Shown: piece by piece, positions 50,471-64,000 of the stretch | Position numbering within the stretch: the stretch's first letter is position 1 | How the letters are laid out: every line of letters begins with the position of its first letter | Assembly (NCBI GenBank): GCA_037576215.1 | Contig: JBANDB010000008.1 | Coordinates: 1,488,001 to 1,552,000, forward strand | Direction of reading: 5' to 3' | From: Armillaria gallica | Lineage: Eukaryota; Basidiomycota; Agaricomycetes; Agaricales; Physalacriaceae | Length of the DNA stretch: 64,000 bases | Notes under the pieces: generated by a model | Told to the model about the DNA's origin: nothing | Seen by the model: the letters and a program-made list of their open reading frames with translations, nothing else | The model's database searches: none | Position numbers and translations under genes: made by a program

Positions 50471-51777
50471 CGTGTAGTGTATCTTGTATGATTTTTGGGA
50501 AGCTAGGTTAGGCACAAATAATGTATCAAGTCATGATGACTTTTGGATTTGTAAAATGTATCAATGAGCAACGAAAAGAGATGAAGGTACTCTCTATCTT
50601 CCCTTGGAGTCGTCTGCATATGAATGCTCAGCTTGCTTTTTCTGCGTTTACAGCGAATCCTCAGGCCACATAGTTTTCCTCTGCCATTTACCACTGACAG
50701 CATACCCCTTCCGTGAATGTTGCGGGTGTCGGGGTGGCGTTGATGGTAAGTAACTAAAAAAGAGAGGTATGTCACCGAATACAAATCGTTTTCTATACGG
50801 TCATAACAAATTTCGAGATAGCTGAGTTTCTTCCGTTCGATCTTTTAGTGGCTTTCAATGATGCAAGAATGCTCTTCCAGGTAACTCCCATCCGAGCTGC
50901 TTTTCGTTTCGAATAGCCTCGGGTTCAGATATTTCGTAAAACACGGTGACGCGTTGCGGCTTTTGGTTATCAGGCAAGTGCTACATATTATCATCCTACC
51001 GTAGTGAAGTAAGAGTAATGAATTCAAAGCCAGGATCCACTCGTGTCCTAGAGGGATCACACTCAAGACCTGTTAAACGTACACCGAGGGCTTATCTTTA
51101 CTTTTCAACAGCTTCGAAAGATGAATCGATGAAGGATGCAGCTACAAGTACTAGGGTCGTCTCGTCCCTACCTTGTCTTGAGATACGCTGCACGTCTATC
51201 TCGGAGAAAGAAGATTCGAATTTCGGACCCATTTCCGAGTCTCTTCTCCTTGCGCATCCTGGCGTCTGGGCAGAAAATGAGGATGGAGAACTCTGTTGGT
51301 CGTTTCAGCACTTATCAGCAACATTTTCTGACGATGGGCTCCTTCCGTGGCGATTTTTCATACAGTGATGCCGTCGGCCCGGAGGTCTGTTCCGTCATTC
51401 TTGAATCATCTGCCGACATTTTGTATCCACACGGAACACCTTCCGATTCCATTCCCCACACCCCAGAAGGCGCAACTACGTCAAAAATAGCACCGTTTCT
51501 TGTGCCCTTGTCTATCTGAAAAGGGAAAGGTTGGGGTTTCGGGCGTGACGCCGCTCAGTTCGTCAGCGTGGCGGCCGATGGAGATAACGACCTCACCTGG
51601 GTGAACTGTCTTATCTCAATGTGGATCCCCTAACTCTGGTTTATCACCGTTTATACCCCTGCCACGATGAGGACTGGAATCTGAAGCACAACCTACTTTT
51701 TTTCTTCCACTCTCTAGACTGGTATCGAAACTGTCCAGGCTAACTTATTCTCTAATTCGAATTCCCCTCGAGCTATC
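50471..51777. other. 1.3-kb intergenic region
   Basis: Plus-strand ORFs of about 130 codons near 50,950-51,520 have no family features. The last 250 bp should contain the promoter of the F-box gene at 51778. Confidence 0.35.
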
Positions 51778-53540
51778 ATGACGAACAAAGACATACCCTA
51801 CGACATCTGGGAATGCATTTCTACGTTCATCCCCGAATCCCAGTTGACAAAGCTCTTCGCAGTCAATCGTGCCTTGTATCGTGCTGCTATGAATGCCCGA
51901 TACAGGCGTGTAGAATTCAATGAATTCAATGATCACAAGATGTGGCTCTTGGAACGAATGAGGTAAGTTCCTCAAGTCCTATCGCCCAACTCTGACTTAT
52001 AAGCAAATAGGGACCCTTCCGTGGCCAAACGCGTCCATGCTCTTCATGTTGAAACGTGGTCTGTGTTTACCTCCTACCGCCACCGAGGGTCAACTATTTA
52101 TTGCTCCGACGACATCATCCGAGCCATGATAGGCGCTGTGCAGGGAATGACAAACCTCCGCGAATTGCACATACACTGGCGGAACCACCTCTTCTCCCAA
52201 GACCTCGTGCCGTTCTTTACCACAGTGTGGAACCTAAAGGCCGACATTCACCGCCTCGTTCTAGTGGCGCCAGTCGGGCGCTTCCGTACACTTCTGTCCA
52301 CCGCAACCCGCAAGTTCAATCATTTACGGGAACTCGAAATTGTGGTGCAGAAGGACAGCTTTTCTTCCACCACAGAAAACATTAACTCGACCAATGTCCA
52401 GGAAGACATTCTTACGCCTTTCATCAATAAAGCGGGAGAAACGCTTCAAAGTTTGCTTATCAGGACCGTGCCCGGTATAGACTTCACGCCGGTTGTTGCC
52501 TCGTTGGGTTACTTCCCGCACCTGCATAAACTAGCGCTGGTAATACCCCCACCCGGAGACAGTCTTGTCCAAATGCTCAATACCCACGCAGAGACACTCA
52601 CCCATTTCGAGTGGGCAATGACCTCGCTCGACCCAGACGCTATGGAGGACACAGATGATGCAGTGGAATCTCTGATCTCGAATGTTGATTTTGCGGACAT
52701 GGAGACGTTGGGGTTGTACATCACCCAACGATGTTACCCCAAGGCGATTAAGTGTATATCCAAGAACGCCCAGTCACTAACCAGACTTCATATTGATGGT
52801 CTGTTGATGCGGGATGACCAGCTCGATAAATTGACGGGGCTACTTGTGGACTCACATTTGAGAACTTTGAGCATCACAGTGGAGACTCTCAGTCTCGATG
52901 TCATCGAGATCTTATCTCGTTTGCCAACCAGTCTGAAAGATATATATCTTCAGTTTAGAAACATCAAGCTTCCCAAGGAGGTTTGTCGTCATCATCGTTT
53001 ATCTTATGCTTTTACGAGATCGTTCTATAGGTGTCTCCGCTTGTAAATTTACCGATGCAACCAGTACACCAACTTGCTCAGCTCGATATACGAGGAGTAT
53101 ACCTCTCAGTTTCCCAGCTGAGTGCTGTCCTATCTGCTTTTGCGCATTACTTCGTGCTCTCGAGCCTCGAGACCTTTAATGTCGACGTCCAGACCATGAA
53201 TCCGCAGCTCATCGATTTGCTGGCCACTTGCCTCCCGATGATGTATTCGCTGTGGTTACGCATCATAGAGCTTACTGGAGAAAACGACGAGGATGATCGT
53301 TGGCTAACCAAACTGGTGAGTGACTGGTTGCCTCAATCCTGAGTTAACCGTTCTGATATTGGACTATAGGGCGCCTTCACGGCTGATATGAAAGGACGGT
53401 GGTATCCTCTATGGAGACTCGAAGACGCGAGGATCACCTCAACGTATTTTGATGCTTCGAGACCAGGAGAAGCTGTAAGGCTGACGAACCACACCGAAAT
53501 TGTTGAGGTCTTGGCGTTGTCGGTACCAGCTATGCGATGA
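51778..53540 (+). CDS. F-box / leucine-rich-repeat-like protein
   Basis: The first exon encodes an F-box-like segment (DIPYDIWECISTFIPESQLT, then LFAVNRALYRAAMNARYRRV). After a 50-bp intron a long exon encodes a degenerate leucine-rich-repeat-like array of hydrophobic patterns such as MTNLRELHIHW, FNHLRELEIVVQ, TLQSLLIRTVPG and SLTRLHIDGLLM. Two further introns (about 52,981-53,030 and 53,314-53,368) lead to LAQLDIRGVYLSVSQL, LPMMYSLWLRIIEL and a C-terminus ending at 53540. Unlike the F-box gene at 35503-37120, the frame is intact throughout. The role is presumed SCF ubiquitin-ligase substrate selection. The 3' end is convergent with the AA7 oxidase gene, 103 bp away. Confidence 0.72.
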
Positions 53541-53643
53541 GATATACCAAACCCATATTCATAAACGATGCTACCTATCGAAGCCGTGTGACAGTCCGTA
53601 TTATATCGTGATACTATAACTTGTTGCATAAAGAGTAAGATAA

Positions 53644-55508
53644 CTACTGGATGCTTAAGGGGAAGTCAAAGACGCCTGCTGGATCGTATTGGCTTTTCAG
53701 ACTCTCCAGCCTGCTATAATGCGATTTATAGTAAAGATAATGCTCTGTACAAAGATCATCAGCATTTGTGACCGAAGCCGTAGAATTCTGGACGTACCAT
53801 TCTTGAGTCGGTCGTCAGCATAATTCACATAGGCTCCGTAATTCCAACCATTGCCCATGGTTTTGGTGATGGCATCGGCGGCACCTGAAAGAATAATGAT
53901 GAATGAGGAGTCGCTCATTGTAACGAGATCATACCATCCAAGAAGGTGAACCCGTCTTCAGGATATGGCGGCGCGAAATTACTCGACGAGGCATACAGCT
54001 GAACCGTGAACAATGCACTTCTTGTTGCAAATGCCGTTGAATCCACATTGACGGAGTTAATAAATGAATTGGCTCCGCCATAGAGCTCGAATTGCATGAA
54101 CCAGGCCTACATCAGAGATGAATACAACGTCAATATGGTACGTGAAAAGCAGACGAACCGTATCTGAAGCATAACCTTCATACGCTAGATATTTCATATA
54201 AACCTCCAACGCTTCCAAGGTCATCGGCTGATCTTCCGGCGTCATCAACGATTTGACATAGAAAGTATCAGTGGAATCCGGGCCCGCGACTTTGGTGTTG
54301 ACGACGCCGTCGCCCAGAACCTGAACAGTACTGATGTACGTTCCATTGCCAGAGAACGTTCCGCTCGCCGAAGGCATCGACTGCAAATACGGAGCCAACA
54401 CGCTCTGGAGAGCATCTATAGACTCGCCATACCATCCACCAGTTAACACAAAGGAGACAGTCCCCTCGGAATCACCTTTCCCGAGATTAATTTCGGCTCC
54501 AAGTTGAGGTGGAATGTCCGTCGTCACGTATTCTTGGAATTTGGCCAAAGCGGCGGCAGCAGAGGAGTAATTCAGCTGCCAGTCGTATTCGTAGATAGTT
54601 GCGAAAGAGGGCACAGCATATGTCTGGAACTCTACAGAGGTGATGATACCAAACGAGGATGCAGCACCCCTCAATGCCTAGTAAATGCAAAGAACTGTGA
54701 GCTTCTACGCGGAACTTAGCCAGGAAATAACGGTCGCGTACCCAGAAGAGATCTACGTTGGAGGCGTTCGACGCCGTTACAATCGTTCCATTGGCCAAGA
54801 CTACAGTCATTGATTGGACTGCATCAAGGTTCAAGCCCCACATTCGAGACGTAAATCCAAATCCTCCACCAGCTGAAGTATGTGAGAGTCGGGCGCTTCA
54901 AACTATTGAAATGCCGAGAACTCACAGACGTGACCACCAATGCCTACGTAAGGACAACTTCCATGAGGTATTGCCCTTCCTTGGTTATTCAAGGCATACG
55001 CGACGTCTCCCAGTCTATTACCCGTTTCAACGGTTGCAGCACCTGAGGCATGAACCTCGACCTTGGTCATATTACTCAGGTCAATAACAAGGGCGCCATT
55101 TTTGCCTCCCAGACCGTTAGCAATGTAGCTATGCTGCAACGATATTAGTCGGGGGTGAGCAAGAAGAAGAAGCCTACTTACACCCCCACTCCGTGCAACG
55201 ACTTGCAGATCTTCTGAACTACCAAGAGCAACGATGGTCGCCACCTGCTCCTTCGTCGAAGGATATGTCACTGCCACCGGAGCAAAGTCGTAACGCAAGT
55301 TGACTGTGGGAACGGCTTTCAATGTGGGGGTGAAGGGAGAAGAGGATCACGGCTTACATGGTCTGCTCGCAGCAACATACGAGGAGCTTCCAGGGAAAAC
55401 AGCCGTTATGTGAGCATTAGACAAACCTTGCTGCAGACCAGGACTCTCCGCAAGGACGGAGATGGCGAGTGTTGCGATTATAAGAAGGAAAGACGTTGGG
55501 CTACCCAT
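53644..55508 (-). CDS. Secreted FAD-linked oxidase, berberine-bridge / AA7 (oligosaccharide oxidase) type
   Basis: The start at 55508 gives a signal peptide (MGSPTSFLLIIATLAISVLA). The FAD-binding domain has YPSTKEQVATIVALGSS, VVARSGG, an intron, then HSYIANGLGGKNGALVIDLS, where the His after GG is the usual covalent FAD site. AIPHGSCPYVGIGGH supplies the Cys expected for bicovalent flavinylation. GFGFTSRMWGLNLDAVQSM and FGIITSVEFQTYAVP follow. The C-terminus has NYADDRLKN and the BBE motif YYGSHYSRLESLKSQYDP. About seven introns fit. A TTTATAAA box lies about 36 bp upstream of the start. AA7 enzymes oxidise sugars or other alcohols and give H2O2; the substrate is not predictable here. Confidence 0.87.
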
Positions 55509-55908
55509 TGGATGACCTTGGTTGTAATGATCATCGTCACTCGTTTATAAACGAAAGATGATGAAACAGGGCGTTAAGCATCCCACGAGCTCGTGCCCGG
55601 AGCAAACCCGAACGGCCAAGTTGGAGGTTTGTCTTAATCGATTGGTATCAGTCATTTCGATGGCCAAGAACCCCGCATAGCCCGCCATTCCGCGCTTGAC
55701 GTCAGGTTCCATTCAGATTGTGTACATTGTACATCATAGTGCTATGGTCCGGTCAAGCGCTACCTTCGGGAATGGTGAACCTATCTTTCGTTACCCGGTT
55801 TTCACGCCAGTTTACGCAAAAAGGAGTAATCTCTGGCGAGCCCTGACCGTCGTCGATGATGCTGATACATAGCGCCCCTCTCTCCAGCAACTATACCTTA
55901 AGGAATAC
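55509..55908. promoter_or_regulatory. AA7 oxidase promoter region with TATA box
   Basis: 400 bp upstream of the oxidase gene. A palindromic TTTATAAA at about 55544-55551 is well placed as a TATA box. The left part overlaps the 3' region of the acyltransferase gene. Confidence 0.45.
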
Positions 55909-57746
55909 CTAAGCGCCCAGTGGAGCTCGAAAATGCTGAGTTACCCAGGCCCTCGGCGTCCTTGTGATGAGTAACATAAAATCTCTCCATTTTGTCAGAT
56001 GATGGCGGACTTCGTGTTTGGAAACAATGTTAGAGTTGAAGTCGGCGCTCAGCTCGATGAGGCCTTTGCCAGGATGAAACGCGAAAGAACCTATATCGAT
56101 TGTGGCGTTCAATTAAATTATCATCGGTTTCAGAGAAAATACTTACGGTCCCGGGTCATTTCTGTTTAGCGAAGAGAAAAACATCGGAACAGTCAAGACT
56201 GTTTTACCGTTCTGGTCAACATATGTCGGTTGCAGGTACCTTTCGCCTACACCGTCACTCGATAACATGTAACACTGGTTGGGTGGTAGTCTAATAGCAT
56301 GCAATGAGCCGACATCACGAGCAATAATACACCGACCTACAAATTGGCTACAGCTGCGTCTTTCATAGACACAGACATGATCTGTCCGAGCTGCGCCATG
56401 CAGCTTAAAGGAGCAGGAACGGCCTTTTGATTGTCATAAAAGTCGCGGATAGCATCCATTGCTTTGAAGAGTAGATTCCTGTTCAGCGGCAACAGCTCTC
56501 CTGACGAAGAACAGAACATTGATACTGGTATTCGCATCATCGTTATGCCGACGGCATACCCAGGATATCCTTCATGCGTTGGTTGAGAATAAGGCTTCTT
56601 CAAACGACTGCGGCAGTTCACAAGACTGTAATTGTTCAAGAAAGATTCTAAATCATTCTTTTCTGGGGGATTGTCAGACATGACGACCATAGCTAGTGCT
56701 GCGTGAACTAAAAGCAGACGTCAACATACAGAGTTCGAATTAGACGCCAAGGCAACTAACCTAGATGTGTAACGGTGTATGATCGTTGAGACGGCAATGC
56801 GTCTTTGAGCCGTTTGAGTATCAAGTCTGATTCCCGCTTTGAAAGGACAACTTCGTCTCGTTGACAGAAAGGCCAGCGGGTGTCTCTGGTGCGCGGCCGG
56901 AACCCATAGGCATTCTGCTCTTGATGATAATTGCTGAGCAATAAAATCCACTACTAGAGCTTACCTGGGACGCTTTCAAGACACCACTGTAGATGACTCG
57001 CATAGATTGGTAATAGGGTTTGTCAAACGAAGGTTGTTCACCAGAATGAGGAGGTATGGGACAAGGCTCAAGAGGTGACATGATGTTGTAAACACAAGGG
57101 GTGAGGTTATGAACCTCGCTGCCCCATACGAAGTCATAGGGCATAGAAGAACCTAGTGAGCTCGCGACCTGAGTTAAGTAGCGACTGAATACAAGTTTGA
57201 TTCCCGGTCCATCAAATGGAGCATGGTGGCTTTGGAAAAGAAATCCTACGCGAGTGATGGCATCGTCTGCGACTGACGCGTGAGCGACAAAGTGCAGCCA
57301 CGTTTGGTCGCCAGCATCGGATGGTATCTTCGTCTGTCCCACATGCGTCCGGAGTTCGTTCAGGTCTAAGACTTGTTGATCATGAACGACAAACGTGCGT
57401 GCTACCCACTCCTCCAAGCCACTCGGTGTCGGGGAGTGGTATTCTAGATGGCCAGTGTCGTCGTCGTCAACGGAAATGGTGCATGCAATGATCGGCACAT
57501 GGTATCGAAGCCATTTCCAAGCGTCACGGCAGGTATCTACAATTTTGCCCGTTCGTACGGAGATGCGAGGTCCACGTAGACAGCAAAGAACAGGGTCTGG
57601 TCTCCCTGAACGTGACGGTTCATGATGTCGTGCGTGCGCTCGCCACCAGCCAGAAGGCGGATATGAGCTTCTGCACCATCGTCGGTACGACAACATTTCC
57701 ACTGGAACTGCTCGAGGTCGAATTTTGCTAGGAGTAAATCGTCCAT
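55909..57746 (-). CDS. Condensation-type (HHxxxDG) acyltransferase, Tri3-like family, frame-disrupted
   Basis: The chosen start at 57746 follows a TATATAAG box about 50 bp upstream; an ATG at 57761 is also in frame. The active-site motif HHAPFDG lies in GFLFQSHHAPFDGPGIKL (near 57,200-57,240), placing the protein in the CoA-dependent acyltransferase/condensation superfamily. Later segments FRPRTRDTRWPFCQRDEVV, YTVTHL, VHAALAMVV and a C-terminal FHPGKGLIELSADFNSN are typical of fungal O-acyltransferases related to Tri3. Between the N-terminal 70 residues and the rest the frame changes at the four-T run 57543-57546 (plus strand), with no intron to explain it. A 50-bp intron with a CAG acceptor near 56,925 fits. 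The substrate is unknown, and the family name does not imply a trichothecene pathway here. Confidence 0.68.
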
Positions 57747-57965
57747 AGAGACGAGTATCAAGGTCCGGCCTGTTCGTCAGAGATCTTCCTTTACTTATAT
57801 AGGTAGTCATGGGAGAGGTGGGTTGATGAGACAATTTGCAATAAATTGCGGAATCAAATTTGAATGGGGATTGGGAACGGATTATTGATTTTTGTTAAAT
57901 CTTTGTCCATCGTATTGAACAGCATAATAGATATATCAATACCCAAAAACGTACGAGCGAAACAT

Positions 57966-59306
57966 TCACAGACGAGTAACCCCTTCACTGCCCAGATCTC
58001 GACCTCTGAAAGCGGCCGCGTCATTGGCTGACTCAACGGTAGGTTGAGCTGAAGCAAACGTTGACTCTGACGGTGGTGCCAAAGGAACGGTTTGCGTAGA
58101 CGAGGGTGGCTGAGTCGGACTCTGATGAGGCGGTGCTTTGGTCACCTCGTCGTCGTCGTCGTCATCACCCAACATAAAGGGAGCCCTCTCTTCAGTGGTT
58201 CCTTCTTCTTTCTTCGGATGCTGCTGCAGGTCCGGTTGAGGTTGAGGTGGTGGGTTCTGGACTTGGGATTGATGCGATATAGGATTTGTTCTCCCCGCGG
58301 TTCCGTTACGGGGCGGTCTGACGAATCCCCTGTCGAAATCCCCCGCGTCCACGCCACTCTGATGGCTTACAGGGTTGGTTCTGCCGCCAAATCCACCACC
58401 TTGACTGGGGCGTGTCCAACCTGCACCTTGACCACCTTCGTACATCCCTGCCATCCAGTCTTTAAATAAATCTACGCCCTCCTTCAGATGGTACCGCATC
58501 GACTCAATGTTAAACTGCGGGATCTGGTCGAATCCACGTAGGCGTAGAACGTATCGGTTGTGAAGAGTTCCGAGGGTAAGGTAAAGCATGAGAAAGACGA
58601 GAACGATGACGATAAGAGATGCAAAAAATCCCCATGGTCCAGAGCGTTCACCGGCAGGGCAAGCAAACTACGAGTTACGCTTCAGCGCTGAATAACGACG
58701 TTGAGAGACTACTGGAGCGTACATGTGTTCGCCATTCCACGAAGAACGCACAGGCATCATCATCTCCTTGAGGTAGCTGCGCCAGCAGTCTGGGCGTTCC
58801 GGCGCCAAAAACAGCAGTATCGCAGATGAAATTAATGACGGTGTTGGCTGTATTTTGGGATGTACATTGCGAACCAGAACTCAGTACTATTCGGACAGTA
58901 TTTTCGGGTGAAAGGTCCAAAGTAGTGTTGGTCTTTCTGTGACGCGTTCAGTGAGAGCAGCTACGCAGAAATCACCACGCACCCGAGCGAGAAGTCTCCA
59001 TGGTCCCGCCTAACAACCCCGCCAACGTCGGTGTCGTCAAGACCCCAGGTCTCGGACGCGACTGACCTACACACATTGATCCTGAATTCCTTTCCACCCG
59101 GGGAGGAGAATGTGTAGTCCTTGCTGCGGTGCATAGTCAATACCAGTGAACCGAGGGACATCATCCGGCGTTTACCTGGCCCTGAGCGGGTTCAAATCAA
59201 AGTAGTCCCCATTGGAAGCATGGGTTGTGCACGGCTTTTCGTCTGCTGCTGCCACCGATATTGAATACGACAATGACAGTAGAGAGAGGAGAAGAGGCGC
59301 CTTCAT
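57966..59306 (-). CDS. Type I membrane sorting receptor with MRH-like lumenal domain (Mrl1/Atg27-like)
   Basis: The start at 59306 gives a signal peptide (MKAPLLLSLLSLSYSISVAAA), then CTTHASNGDYFDLNPLRA. A lumenal domain with spaced cysteines follows (KEFRINVCRSV, SSGSQCTSQNT, FICDTAVFGAGTP, DDACAFFVEWRTH, FACP), as in mannose-6-phosphate-receptor homology domains. A single membrane segment (FFASLIVIVLVFLMLYLTLG) is followed by a cytosolic tail of about 180 residues with MRYHLKEGVDLFKDWM. The tail also has two copies of a GRTNP(V/I)SHQS motif and a run of seven or so Asp residues. Such proteins cycle between Golgi, endosome and vacuole. Whether it is the Mrl1 or the Atg27 orthologue is not settled. 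Confidence 0.62.
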
Positions 59307-59479
59307 CGAGCAATTACCAATGACGATTGCAGAAGGGAGAGCGATGCAGGGACGCAACTTCAATCGGAGATTGAATACTTGGCTGGACGGAGATGAAATC
59401 CTCGCCGACCAATCAGATCACTTCCAAAGGACACCGCGTCCTTCCGAAACTTCACTGGTCGTCGTCGACGTCAACGACG
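59307..59479. promoter_or_regulatory. Shared divergent promoter, MRH receptor / NDUFS2
   Basis: 173 bp between the two start codons, with no TATA box seen. Inferred from layout. Confidence 0.4.
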
Positions 59480-61344
<1,865 letters not shown>

Positions 61345-61602
61345 GATACAGCGATTCACCTCGTGCCGACATAACAAATGTATACGAGGTGCGGATGTAG
61401 AATAAATCTTATTACTTTTTTCTCTCCCGCATCTATTGGGGTTCCTTTGAGGTTCACGGATAGCGGTTCCCGTATCGGACCCTTGGTTTTGGTATGACGT
61501 CGTCACTTGACCGCGTCTCATGCTATTCGTCCGAGGATTATCCGATGAATTGTCGTTCGTGAGCACAGGTCCCACGTCCGTTTGAAACACCCCACGATAA
61601 GC
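61345..61602. promoter_or_regulatory. GH3 beta-glucosidase upstream region
   Basis: 258 bp between the NDUFS2 stop and the GH3 start on the same strand. No specific motif was recognised. Confidence 0.3.
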
Positions 61603-64000
61603 ATGGCTTTCAATGTCGACGAAACACTATCGAAACTCACCCTCAGCGACAAACTCAAGCTTCTGACTGGATTAGTAAGTACTGAGTAGTCAAATTCAAC
61701 TATATCGACTTCAATATTGATTCTTGTAGGGATGGTGGCATACTGAAGCGATTCCACATGCAAACATTCCGTCAATGAGAATGAGCGATGGTAGGGGCCT
61801 CATGTCTACATTTTATGTATCGATACCGACCGAAATCTTGGCATTGTTCCTTAGGTCCCAATGGTGTTCGTGGTACTCAGTGTCAGTGATTGCTCTCCGT
61901 CGATCAGTTAGATCTCACGGATCAGCATTAGTCTTCAATGGTGTGCCGTCGAGCTGCTTCCCCTCATCCACCGGCCTCGGATCATCCTTTGACCTGGAGC
62001 TTGCGTACAAGATTGGTGAGGCCCTTGGAGACGAGTGTCGCGCCAAAAGTGATTTCCCTCACACTTGAACGATTTCACTATGACATAATATTTCCCTACA
62101 GGCTGTCACATACTGCTCGGACCAACCGTTAACACCCAACGTTCACCTCTTGGTGGAAGGGGTTTCGAGTCGTTTTCTGAAGACGGTGTCTTGAGCGGGG
62201 AAATCGCTGCCGCGTATATAAACGGGTTGCAGTCGAAAGGCGTTAGTGCTACAATCAAGCACTATGTCGCCAATGACCAAGAGCACGAGAGATTTTCTGC
62301 GAGCAGTATGTCTTTTGACCGCCACTGAATCGTAATTCTCGCGCTGAATGATAGGATAGGCGAAGTGAGCGAGCGAGCTCTCCGAGAGATCTATCTTAAG
62401 CCTTTCCAAATCGCAATTCGAAAGTCTAACCCGTGGGCCCTTATGTCATCGTATGCTCATCTTCGACGTGTAAACATACAATTCTCATCAGAACACCAGA
62501 TACAATCGCATTAATGGCCTTCATGTTTCTGAAGATAAACGTCTATTAGACGACATTCTGAGGAAGGTGCGCACAAGTGTTCACGGCAGGTTATGGCATG
62601 TATTCAATCGCTATTCAGGAATGGGGTTACAAGGGTATGGTTTCAGAGACAGCTGATCTTTTGTTGATGCTGAGCTACGAATACGTAGGATTGATTATGA
62701 GCGACTGGACCGGTGTTTACAGCACTGCTGAAAGCATCAAGGCAGGACTTGATCTAGAGATGCCGTGAGTTCCTGCTTTACTGGCTTCCCTCTACTTGCT
62801 TAGTATGGTGAATAGTGGTCCAAGCGTTGTTCGCGGCCCAGCTGTCCTTCGCGCGATTCAAGCAGGAAAACTTGTTACAGACGATATCGATGATCGGGCC
62901 CGAAAGGTAATTTCCCCTCTCTGTACAAGGCCGTCAGTGCTCATACCGCTTACAGGTCCTCGAACTTCTGGGCAAGGCTCACGAGTCTGGTATCCCATTC
63001 AATGGTCCAGAAGAAGGCGTTGACACACCTGAACTACGCCAACTTTTGCGACGAGCTGCAGCGGATTCGGTAGTGCTCTTGAAGAATAACGCTGGTCTCC
63101 TTCCTTTGAGCGCTCCAACATCCATCGCGGTGATAGGCCCTAACGCAAAGAAGGCGATGACTTCTGGAGGCGGCTCAGCGCAGCTGTTGTCTACCTATAC
63201 TGTCAGCCCTCTGCAGGGTATCATCGAGGCGGCGAAAGCCATAAACGCGCCGGTCAGTTACACAGTTGGCGCTACATCTCACAAAGTCCTTCCCTTGCTG
63301 GATGCATCTATCAAACAGCAGGACGGCACACCTGGGGCTCTCTTGGAATTCTGGAATGAACCTCCCTCATCGGACTTCATGTCGCTGCAAGCCGACTTAA
63401 GCTCGACATTGAAGGAGTCCGTATGGGACACAAGAACTTTGGCTTCCAATTGTATCCTACTGGATGGTGTGGTAAGACATGGGTTGCAATACTTGTCAAT
63501 ATCTAATATGCATGCTACCTTATCAGAACGCAGAGAAAGTCAGCACAAGCTGCTGGACTCGCGTAAGGATATAAGATTGATTTCTAGCACACCATCTCAC
63601 CTCTTCTTTAGTACTCGACGACTTTCGTTCCAGACGAATCCGGCGACTGGGAATTTGGCATGAATGTTTCTGGAACCGGAAACATGTTCATTGATAAGAA
63701 AATCGTGATCGACCAGAGCACCAAGACGGAGTATTCAAAAGAATCCTTTGGAGCAGGATCGACCGAAGTTAGGTCCATCGTTAAAGGAATGAAAGCAGGT
63801 CAGGAGTATAACCTTGAAGTGCGGCTGAGCAATGCCGAGTTCATTGCAAGGGGACCTCCGTTCCCATTTTGGGGTGGCTTCCGGTTGGGTGGTATACGTG
63901 TTATAGGTGGACAGGAAGCCATTCAGGAAGCTGAGGTGTTAGCCAAGGCTTCGGATGGTCAGTCTGTTTCGCGTGAGGGTCTTGAAATGATTCATCCGTA
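61603..64000 (+). CDS. Beta-glucosidase, GH3 with PA14 insert (cut by right edge)
   Basis: GH3 enzymes release terminal beta-D-glucose. The start at 61603 ([20 protein letters not shown]) has no signal peptide, suggesting an intracellular enzyme. The first domain has [53 protein letters not shown] and [13 protein letters not shown]. The nucleophile segment is [20 protein letters not shown], with Asp in SDW. The second domain has [19 protein letters not shown] and [22 protein letters not shown]14-like insert follows ([34 protein letters not shown]). About eight introns are present. The junction near 61,870-61,925 is uncertain: the stronger donor does not keep the frame, while a GTACTC donor does but skips a conserved Gly-Thr. 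The C-terminal fibronectin-like domain lies beyond the window. Confidence 0.88.

Noticed and set aside
50946..51519. Two overlapping plus-strand ORFs of about 130-140 codons
   Set aside because: Neither shows family features; composition does not favour one frame.
56821..57834. A 337-codon minus-strand ORF taken as a complete gene
   Set aside because: Only its middle part carries the acyltransferase sequence. Its first 100 codons and its last 45 are out-of-frame readings of the true exons or of an intron.

Overview
This window is nuclear DNA from a filamentous basidiomycete, most likely an Agaricomycete (mushroom-type fungus). Genes are split by many introns of about 50 bp with GT...AG ends, they lie on both strands with short spacers, and several families are typical of Agaricomycetes: WRAW-type seven-TM-like proteins, the F-box families, a GNAT-ankyrin fusion, GH71 with WSC domains and an AA7 oxidase. 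No rRNA, tRNA or CRISPR signal was recognised. Species cannot be named from the sequence alone.

Left part (1-17,850): the N-terminal end of a probable RRN3 runs off the left edge and is divergent from the complex I subunit NDUFB9. Next come a decayed paralogue and then an intact copy of a basidiomycete membrane protein. A block of three minus-strand genes follows: lipin/PAH1, an S28 serine carboxypeptidase and a large formin.

Centre (17,850-35,000): a short frame-disrupted ORF, a phosphotransferase (APH) pseudogene, the ABC-F ATPase ARB1, and a 991-bp element with terminal inverted repeats. Then come the divergent pair RTC3/MCM6, a GNAT-ankyrin fusion, a GT8-like type II membrane glycosyltransferase and an annexin.

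Right part (35,000-64,000): an F-box protein, a GH71 alpha-1,3-glucanase with three WSC domains, the divergent pair AFG1/UreF, and SLD3. Between about 49 and 58 kb there is a looser group: a Zn2Cys6 regulator, an F-box/LRR-like protein, an AA7 flavin oxidase and an HHxxxDG acyltransferase. The window ends with an MRH-type sorting receptor divergent from NDUFS2 (complex I 49-kDa) and a GH3 beta-glucosidase cut by the right edge. Housekeeping functions dominate: rRNA transcription, replication (MCM6, SLD3), ribosome biogenesis (ARB1, RTC3), respiration (NDUFB9, NDUFS2, AFG1) and lipid synthesis (PAH1). Wall and secreted enzymes (GH71, GH3, S28, AA7) are interspersed.

A striking property of the sequence itself is that at least six otherwise well-conserved genes, including the normally essential NDUFS2, change reading frame at a single base, mostly in short homopolymers. 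Homology is intact on both sides of each break. This looks more like residual indel error in the assembly than pseudogenisation, and it affects how every broken ORF here should be read. All intron and exon positions were assigned by eye from splice motifs and family knowledge.
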